From Actinomycetota bacterium (lineage in GTDB: Bacteria; Actinomycetota; Geothermincolia; Fen-727; Anoxymicrobiaceae), in the NCBI GenBank assembly GCA_018896525.1, contig JAHIMR010000105.1:1-38002 (forward strand): a stretch of DNA of 38,002 bases, written 5' to 3'. Position numbers and translations under genes: made by a program. Of this stretch, positions 32,706-38,002 are shown in pieces; within the stretch, counting starts at the first letter, position 1, and each line of letters starts with the position of its first letter. The notes under the pieces are model-generated. The model was not told the DNA's origin. It ran no database searches and was given only the letters and a program-made list of their open reading frames with translations.

Positions 32706-34160
32706 ATGCGGAAGAAAGTCGTGGTGATAGGGACCGGACCGGGGGGCAGCGCCTGCGCGGCCCTGCTCCAGAGCAGGGGGATGGACGTAACAATCCTCGA
32801 GCAGAACAGGTTTATCGGGGGCAGGTGCTCCACGTTCGAGGAGAACGGCTTCATGGTGGACACCGGTGTGCACATGTTCGCGAGCGGCCCTTCGGGCCCG
32901 CACGGGCAGGTGGCGCGCGAGCTGGGGGTGGCCCAGCCCTGGATGATCCGAAACCCCTCGGAGTCGATGTGGATGAACGAGAACGGGGTCTTCTACCTGT
33001 ACCAGAAGAACACCAGCTTCTCCGCGCTGGGGGAGCTCGTCAAGGCGGGGATTACCGGGCGACAGAGGATCAATATCCTGAACACGCTTCGCCGCTCGGT
33101 CAACAGCTTCGGGGTAGTTGGCCTCTTGAAGGAGATGGCGGGAGTGAGGAGAGCCAACCCCGCGTTCCTGGAGAAGTACGACGAGGTCACGACCAGGGAG
33201 TTCCTGTACCAGTTCACCGAGGACAGCGGAGTGCACCGGGCGATGAACTGCCTGAGCATGTTGCTGCTGGTGGTACCGTACGACAAGTCGTCGGCGGGGG
33301 AGTTCATCTACGCTGTCTCCGGCATATTCGGAAACGGTACCCTGGGGGTCCCCCGGGGCGGGGCGATTGGGGTGCCGCGCTCCTTCCTGAGGGCCTTCCG
33401 GCGCGACGGAGGACAACTCCTGCTGGGGGTAGCGGCCAGGGATATACTGGTCGAGGGCGGCAGGGTGACCGGGGTCGTCGGCTCCGACGGTGAGACGTAC
33501 ACAGCCGACGCGGTTGTCTCCAACGCGGGGCTCCACAGGACCGTTGAGCTTGCCGGGGAGGACAGCTTCCCCGCCGAGTACGTGGAGTACATCAAAGGGC
33601 TGAAGCTCTCCTACTCGTGGCTGGCCACCAAGCTGGCACTCGAGCGAAGGGTGGTGGACCTGAAGGCCCCGTCGTTCTTCCCGATACCGCAGGTGGAAGC
33701 CGATGAGATATTCGCTTACTGCGACGAGCCGGATGGTCTTCCCGAGGACCCATTCCTGTTCGTGCCGGTGCCCACAGAGTGGGACCCGACCCTGGCGGCG
33801 GCCGGGCGCCAGTTGATAATCATGGGCGTTCCGACCTCCAACGACGTGGACCAGGAGGACAGGAGCCAGAAGATACTGGACATAGGCGAGAAGAAACTGT
33901 TCTCGTTCTTCCCCGCCATAGAGAGGAACCTCATGTGGAAGAGCCGGATAACCAACAAGGACACCAACCGCATTACCCGCAAGGGGAAGGGTGACTGCAT
34001 AGGCCTTGCCCAGATACCGGGACAGGTCGGCTCACGGAAGCCACATCCCAAACTCCCGGTCGAGGGACTGTGGGCCGTCGGGTGTGACGCCGGCGCCAGG
34101 GGCGTGGGCACCGAGCAGGCGACGGCCTCGGCGATGCTGGTGAGCAGCTTAATAACGTGA
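32706..34160 (+). CDS. CrtI-like flavoprotein
   Basis: 484 residues. VVVIGTGPGGSACAALL (5-21) and NRFIGGRCSTFEENGFMVDT are the FAD-binding start of phytoene-desaturase-like enzymes; AVGCDAGARGVGTEQATASA is the C-terminal FAD segment, less canonical than in the gene at 22339. The GRCSTFEENGFxVD pattern resembles the amine-oxidase/CrtI group in general. GAGGGGG four bases before the ATG at 32706 supports the start. The stop overlaps the methyltransferase start (GTGA), so they are translationally coupled and may act on the same molecule. Confidence 0.8.
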   Translation: MRKKVVVIGTGPGGSACAALLQSRGMDVTILEQNRFIGGRCSTFEENGFMVDTGVHMFASGPSGPHGQVARELGVAQPWMIRNPSESMWMNENGVFYLYQKNTSFSALGELVKAGITGRQRINILNTLRRSVNSFGVVGLLKEMAGVRRANPAFLEKYDEVTTREFLYQFTEDSGVHRAMNCLSMLLLVVPYDKSSAGEFIYAVSGIFGNGTLGVPRGGAIGVPRSFLRAFRRDGGQLLLGVAARDILVEGGRVTGVVGSDGETYTADAVVSNAGLHRTVELAGEDSFPAEYVEYIKGLKLSYSWLATKLALERRVVDLKAPSFFPIPQVEADEIFAYCDEPDGLPEDPFLFVPVPTEWDPTLAAAGRQLIIMGVPTSNDVDQEDRSQKILDIGEKKLFSFFPAIERNLMWKSRITNKDTNRITRKGKGDCIGLAQIPGQVGSRKPHPKLPVEGLWAVGCDAGARGVGTEQATASAMLVSSLIT

Positions 34161-34996
34161 CTCGGGAGTACCGGCACGGCGGTTGGGACGAGTGGCTCCA
34201 GCGCCTGGAAGGGAAGGTCCGGGGGGCGCCGGAGGTTGCCTGGCTCGACCGGATAGCGGACCGGGTCCTGGACAAGGCACGTCTCCGGCGTGGGGACAGC
34301 GTGGTAGACCTGGGCACCGGGCACGGTCTGCTGGCGATGAAAGCGGCGCGCGCTGTAGGGCCGGGCGGCACCGTGGTGGCGTTAGACTCCGACCCCGGTT
34401 GCCTGGATGAGCTGCGGCGGCGCCGTGATAGCATGAGTATCAGGAGTATCCTGACGGTTGTCGGCCGCATGGAGGACCTGCCTCTCGAGTCAGAGAAGTA
34501 TAGCGCCGTTGTATGTCGTTCGGCGCTGACATATTCGGAGAACCTGGGTGCCGTGGTATCGGAGATATCAAGGGTAATGGCGCCGGGGGGCCGGTTCTCG
34601 GTATTCGAGCCGCTGGCGGGAGAGATGGAATGGAGGGCTGATGAGGGTGTTTCGCTCGAGGGTTTTCTCCGGCTGGAGCGAATCGTTTCCGAGGAGCGGG
34701 AACCACGGCCTCCGGACCGCGAGAGTTTAAGGCGCGCGTTCGCCGACCGGTTCGGTGGCGTGGAGTCGCTGGTGGTCCACCATAGAGTAACGTTCGAGGG
34801 TATGTGTGTAGAGGAGATAGCCGGTGAGTACCTTCACGACCTGCCCGGCGAAATGGCAGCAACGCAGGTGCTGGGCCGGCGGGTTCCCGGGGAAGACGTT
34901 ATGAGCGCGGTCTCGGGTTTCGCCCGCGAGGCGTCATCGGGAAAGGTGAAGGGGCGCCTGCCGTGCATATTCCTGTGGGGAGTTAAGGCCGTATAG
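34157..34996 (+). CDS. Class I SAM-dependent methyltransferase
   Basis: 279 residues. Motif I is VVDLGTGHG (49-57), followed by VVALDSDPGCLDEL, the acidic ribose loop; VVGRMEDLPLESEKYSAVVCRSAL and ISRVMAPGGRFSVFEP are motifs II to post-III. It resembles UbiE/COQ5-like small-molecule methyltransferases. GTG start overlapping the CrtI-like stop by four bases. The C-terminal 120 residues are more variable and probably set the substrate. Being tied to a CrtI-like gene, it may methylate a terpenoid or quinone-like product (inference). Confidence 0.8.
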   Translation: MTREYRHGGWDEWLQRLEGKVRGAPEVAWLDRIADRVLDKARLRRGDSVVDLGTGHGLLAMKAARAVGPGGTVVALDSDPGCLDELRRRRDSMSIRSILTVVGRMEDLPLESEKYSAVVCRSALTYSENLGAVVSEISRVMAPGGRFSVFEPLAGEMEWRADEGVSLEGFLRLERIVSEEREPRPPDRESLRRAFADRFGGVESLVVHHRVTFEGMCVEEIAGEYLHDLPGEMAATQVLGRRVPGEDVMSAVSGFAREASSGKVKGRLPCIFLWGVKAV

Positions 34997-35002
34997 GTTT
35001 AA

Positions 35003-37882
35003 ATGGGTACTGGAGAGGGGTCGATAAAATTGACCGGCCTACCGAGACTAAGGACGCGGACAGTGCTGGCGATTGTGGTTGCGCTGGCGATACTTCTTTG
35101 GGCCGGGTCGTTTGCCCTGGCGGGGGAAGGTGGAGCGGCGGTGTCACCCGCGGAGGCCCGCGCCGAGGCGGCAGACCTCATCACGAGGGTGATGAGTGCC
35201 TCAAGGAACGGTACCGCGCAGATGGGATCGGTCCCGGATTGGGAAGGGGCGGTCCCCGGTGAACCGATGCTGGTTTTCGCCTCCAACGGCTCCCCGTCGC
35301 AGTACCTGGTACCGGTGCTCGACAGCGGGGGAGCGGTGGTCTCGACCATAGGGGTAAGCGCGATAACCGGGGAGTGGACCAGGTACTCTCCCGTATATGG
35401 TCTGCCGGAGTTCCCGCTGGTGGATGCCGGTGAAGCGGTCGGCATGGTACGCGATTTCTTGAGGCGGCGGGGAGTTGACATCGATTTGCCGGCGCCCGAG
35501 GCAAGGGTCGCGCCTGACAAGGTCATCTACTGGTTCTTCGACCTTCCGGGCGACCTGCCGATAGACGACGTCTATCTGCCGGCGTTCTCCGAATCCAACC
35601 CACTCGCCGACCCCGCTTTTTCCAGCATGGAGGGGCCCGAAAAGAGTAATGGGGCCGGCGACTGGCTCCCGTGGGCGGGGAGTGGCGCGGTAGCGACCGA
35701 GCCGCCGGCCAGGGCGGGTGGCGCCCCGGCCGCGTACGACATCGCGGATGTCCCTTATCACGTGCAGGAGACAGGCTACTGGTGCGGGTCCGCCTCCCTG
35801 GAGATACTGTTCGATTACTTCGGGCCCGACATAAGCCAGTCCGAGATAGCAGGGGTCGTGAACTCCGACCCCACTTACGGGTGCTACAACAGAGAGCTGT
35901 TCAGGGGCGCGCAGTTCTCCAGTAACAGCACCTCCATCCAGGACCCGTTATTGCACGGCTATACCGCCAGGGGGATTGGCTATGGGGCGGCCTACGATTA
36001 CTGGGAGGACGGCTCTTCGCTATACGGCTCCCGGTACACCGACCTCAAGAGCCTGGTATCGAAGAACTACCCGGTCATTATTCTCTCCTACTACGACACC
36101 CCGCCATCGTCCGGTCACTTCAGGGTGGTCAAGGGATACAACGACACGCTGGACGAGTTTATAGTGCATGACCCCTGGTACACCCCGCCGTGGGGTGGGC
36201 CCGACCAGCACTTCAACCAGACGTTCCTCGTTGATTCGCTGTGGAACTACTCCGACCGCTGGGGGATGATCGCGTCCCCGTGGTCGGTCGCGCTGACCAA
36301 ACCGACGAGCGTCTACGCGGGCCAGGAGTTCACCGTGGACGCGTCGGTGTCGTACGGGGGGCCGGAACCGCTGAGCGGCCAGTACCCGTGCAGCAACGCG
36401 ACCGCGACGCTGCAGTATCCGTCCGGATACGTCGTCGTTGGCGGCCAGGACAGCAAGCAGATAAGTGGTATAGACGCCACCGGCTCCACCGGCTCCACCG
36501 GTTGGACGGTCAGGGCGCTGAAGGCCGGGAGCACCGATGATATCCAGGTTACCGCGATGGGGACGGTGTTCGGTAGCACCAGCGATTACCCCGGCTACAG
36601 CGACTGGATCGGCGGCATCGGGCCGGGGGGGTCGGCCCCTCCGGTCACCTCACGGACATGGGGCCACGATTCGGTGGGGGTGCCGAACCCGTCGCAGCTA
36701 TGGTACCTGGCCGAGGGGTGCACCAACGGGGGGTTCGAGACGTGGGTGCTGGTACAGAACCCGAACAGCCGGTCCGCCAACGTGAGTCTTACCTACATGA
36801 CCGCGGATGGGGCTGTGCGGGGGCCGACCGAGATACTCCCCGCAAATTCGCGCAAGACGTTTTACGTGGCGGACGTCGTACCGGATTGCTGGGACGTCTC
36901 CACGATGGTCACCTCCGACGAACCGGTCATCGCCGAGAGGTCGATGTACGGCAACGGTCGTACCTGGGGACACGATTCCATCGGCACATCCGCGACATCG
37001 GACAAATGGTACCTGGCCGAGGGGTGCACCAACGGGGGGTTCGAGACCTGGGTCCTGGTGCAGAACCCTAACAACGTGCCGGCGACCGTGACCCTGAAGT
37101 ACATGACCCAGGACGGCCTGGTAACGGGGCCGACCGAAACGCTGCCCGAAAACTCGCGCAAGACTTTCAACGTGGCCGATACCGTACCTGGCTGCTGGGA
37201 CGTATCGACCCTGGTAACCGCCGATAGCGACGTAGTCGCCGAGCGGTCGATGTACGGCAACGGCCGCACCTGGGGACACGACTCCATCGGCGTGTCGGCG
37301 CCTTCAAGCGAGTGGTACCTGGCCGAGGGGTGCACTAACGGGGGCTTCGAGACGTGGGTGCTGGTTCAGAACCCTAACAACGTGCCGGCGACCGTGACCT
37401 TAAACTACATGACCCAGGACGGCCTGGTAACGGGGCCGACCGAAACGCTGCCCGCCAACTCGCGCAAGACGTTCTATGTGGCCGATACCGTACCTGGCTG
37501 CTGGGACGTATCGACCCTGGTAACCGCCGATAGCGACGTAGTCGCCGAGCGGTCGATGTACGGAAACGACCGCGGGTGGGGCCACGACTCGAAAGGCGTA
37601 TCGGTGCCTTCAACAACGTGGTACCTGGCGGAAGGGTGCACCAATACCGGTTTCGAGACATGGATCCTTGTTCAGAACCCGAACGCCATTCCGACCGATG
37701 TGACGTTGACGTACATGACACCCGACGGTCCCATCGACGGTCCGACCGAGACGCTGCCGGCCAACTCGCGCCAGACGTACAACGTGGCCGAAACGGTACC
37801 AGGCGCCTGGGAGGTGTCCACCATGGTCACCTCTACCCAACTGATCATCGCCGAGCGCTCAATGTACGGCGACCCACGCTAA
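35003..37882 (+). CDS. Secreted C39-like peptidase-fold protein with four C-terminal 102-residue repeats
   Basis: 959 residues. A signal peptide with a basic start (PRLRTRT) and hydrophobic core (VLAIVVALAILLWAG) ends near AGEGG. A pro-region to about 245 contains a PepSY-like stretch. A peptidase C39_2-like domain follows: Cys261 in GYWCGSASLEILFDYFG, His372 in SGHFRVVKGYND and Asp390 in FIVHDPW, a full papain-like triad. An Ig-like segment (about 430-540) leads to four tandem repeats starting at 551, 653, 755 and 857, each with WYLAEGCTN and SMYG. It is probably a surface-exposed protease or binding protein. ATG 35003 has a weak SD; TTG 35030, behind AGAGGGG, is an alternative start. Confidence 0.85.
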   Translation: MGTGEGSIKLTGLPRLRTRTVLAIVVALAILLWAGSFALAGEGGAAVSPAEARAEAADLITRVMSASRNGTAQMGSVPDWEGAVPGEPMLVFASNGSPSQYLVPVLDSGGAVVSTIGVSAITGEWTRYSPVYGLPEFPLVDAGEAVGMVRDFLRRRGVDIDLPAPEARVAPDKVIYWFFDLPGDLPIDDVYLPAFSESNPLADPAFSSMEGPEKSNGAGDWLPWAGSGAVATEPPARAGGAPAAYDIADVPYHVQETGYWCGSASLEILFDYFGPDISQSEIAGVVNSDPTYGCYNRELFRGAQFSSNSTSIQDPLLHGYTARGIGYGAAYDYWEDGSSLYGSRYTDLKSLVSKNYPVIILSYYDTPPSSGHFRVVKGYNDTLDEFIVHDPWYTPPWGGPDQHFNQTFLVDSLWNYSDRWGMIASPWSVALTKPTSVYAGQEFTVDASVSYGGPEPLSGQYPCSNATATLQYPSGYVVVGGQDSKQISGIDATGSTGSTGWTVRALKAGSTDDIQVTAMGTVFGSTSDYPGYSDWIGGIGPGGSAPPVTSRTWGHDSVGVPNPSQLWYLAEGCTNGGFETWVLVQNPNSRSANVSLTYMTADGAVRGPTEILPANSRKTFYVADVVPDCWDVSTMVTSDEPVIAERSMYGNGRTWGHDSIGTSATSDKWYLAEGCTNGGFETWVLVQNPNNVPATVTLKYMTQDGLVTGPTETLPENSRKTFNVADTVPGCWDVSTLVTADSDVVAERSMYGNGRTWGHDSIGVSAPSSEWYLAEGCTNGGFETWVLVQNPNNVPATVTLNYMTQDGLVTGPTETLPANSRKTFYVADTVPGCWDVSTLVTADSDVVAERSMYGNDRGWGHDSKGVSVPSTTWYLAEGCTNTGFETWILVQNPNAIPTDVTLTYMTPDGPIDGPTETLPANSRQTYNVAETVPGAWEVSTMVTSTQLIIAERSMYGDPR
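36653..37882 (+). repeat. Four tandem 306-bp coding repeats
   Basis: The units begin at 36653, 36959, 37265 and 37571, exactly 306 bp apart. Each encodes WGHDS, WYLAEGCTN-GFETW, VQNPN, a GPTExLPxNSR segment and AERSMYG. Units 2 and 3 are nearly identical in DNA over long stretches, implying recent duplication or gene conversion; unit 4 is the most diverged. Confidence 0.9.
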
Positions 37883-37896
37883 AAAACGCAAAAACG

Positions 37897-37979
37897 CAAG
37901 ATGGTACCCGGTACCAAACGCAAGATTCCTGCCAATATCTACCAAAACGCAAGAACGCAACATTGGTGCCAGGCACCAA
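37897..37979. repeat. AACGCAA-flanked hairpins at the right end of the window
   Basis: GGTACC-C-GGTACC (37903-37915) and TTGGTGCC-A-GGCACCAA (37963-37979) are separated by spacers with repeated AACGCAAGA. The design equals that of the cluster at 16255-16383. No gene is seen from 37883 to the end. Confidence 0.8.
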
Positions 37980-38002
37980 CGGTGCATTGGGAGTGGGAAA
38001 CA

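Noticed and set aside
22339-34160. Carotenoid biosynthesis cluster
   Set aside because: CrtI-like proteins are present, but there is no phytoene synthase, cyclase or prenyl synthase, and the neighbours point to broader lipid redox chemistry.

Overview
This 38 kb window is GC-rich bacterial DNA with 25 complete protein-coding genes, one gene cut by the left edge and one gene relic. I see no rRNA, tRNA, CRISPR array, phage module or transposase gene. Base composition, frequent GTG/TTG starts behind strong Shine-Dalgarno (SD) sequences, lipoprotein signals and a secreted protein with tandem WYLAEGCTNGGFE-type repeats suggest an anaerobic deep-branching Actinobacteriota lineage (Geothermincolia/OPB41-like). 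That placement is an inference from memory of similar proteins and is not proven here.

Layout, left to right. (a) 1-2557: start of a 7-TM sensor protein (minus), then an M19 dipeptidase coupled to a small lipoprotein. (b) 2907-8519, minus operon: an RPH-like PEP-utilising phosphotransferase, a DUF7064-type lipocalin-like protein and a B12-binding-type radical SAM protein. (c) 8657-12096, plus: a TM1586-type nitroreductase, a small unknown protein, an alpha/beta hydrolase, a decayed PH-domain fragment and an MBL-fold hydrolase. (d) 12175-15550, minus operon: two thiolase-fold proteins that both lack the nucleophilic cysteine, and two DUF35 Zn-ribbon/OB-fold partners. (e) 15729-22176: a lipoprotein, an M28 peptidase with transmembrane helices inserted in its catalytic domain, a 956-residue fusion of a CrtI-like flavoprotein with a GltD/DPYD-like Fe-S flavoprotein, a GNAT acetyltransferase and an orphan ParA. 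(f) 22339-31266, minus operon: SCP2-like lipid carrier, FAD-linked oxidase, CCG-type Fe-S protein, second FAD-linked oxidase, a 59-residue single-TM peptide, two related FAD oxidoreductases and a CrtI-like protein. (g) 31618-34996, plus, divergent from (f): a third FAD oxidoreductase of the same family, another CrtI-like protein and a methyltransferase. (h) 35003-37882: a secreted C39-like peptidase-fold protein ending in four exact-length 102-residue repeats.

The main theme is flavin redox chemistry on a hydrophobic, probably isoprenoid or steroid-like, substrate. Blocks (f) and (g), with the fusion in (e), supply three CrtI-type and three geranylgeranyl-reductase-like flavoproteins, a lipid carrier and an FAD/Fe-S electron relay. 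No phytoene synthase or other recognisable prenyl-synthesis gene is nearby. The Cys-less thiolase/DUF35 set in (d) and the DUF7064 protein in (b) fit the same theme. I think this is the best candidate for an undescribed system, but its substrate cannot be read from sequence.

The intergenic DNA is also unusual. A ~160-bp imperfect palindrome occurs three times with terminal arms that differ between copies but stay complementary within each copy. A second family of short hairpins (GGNNCC-N-GGNNCC cores, AACGCAA flanks, TGACCCCTCCCT tails) decorates at least six gene boundaries, and some copies probably serve as terminators.
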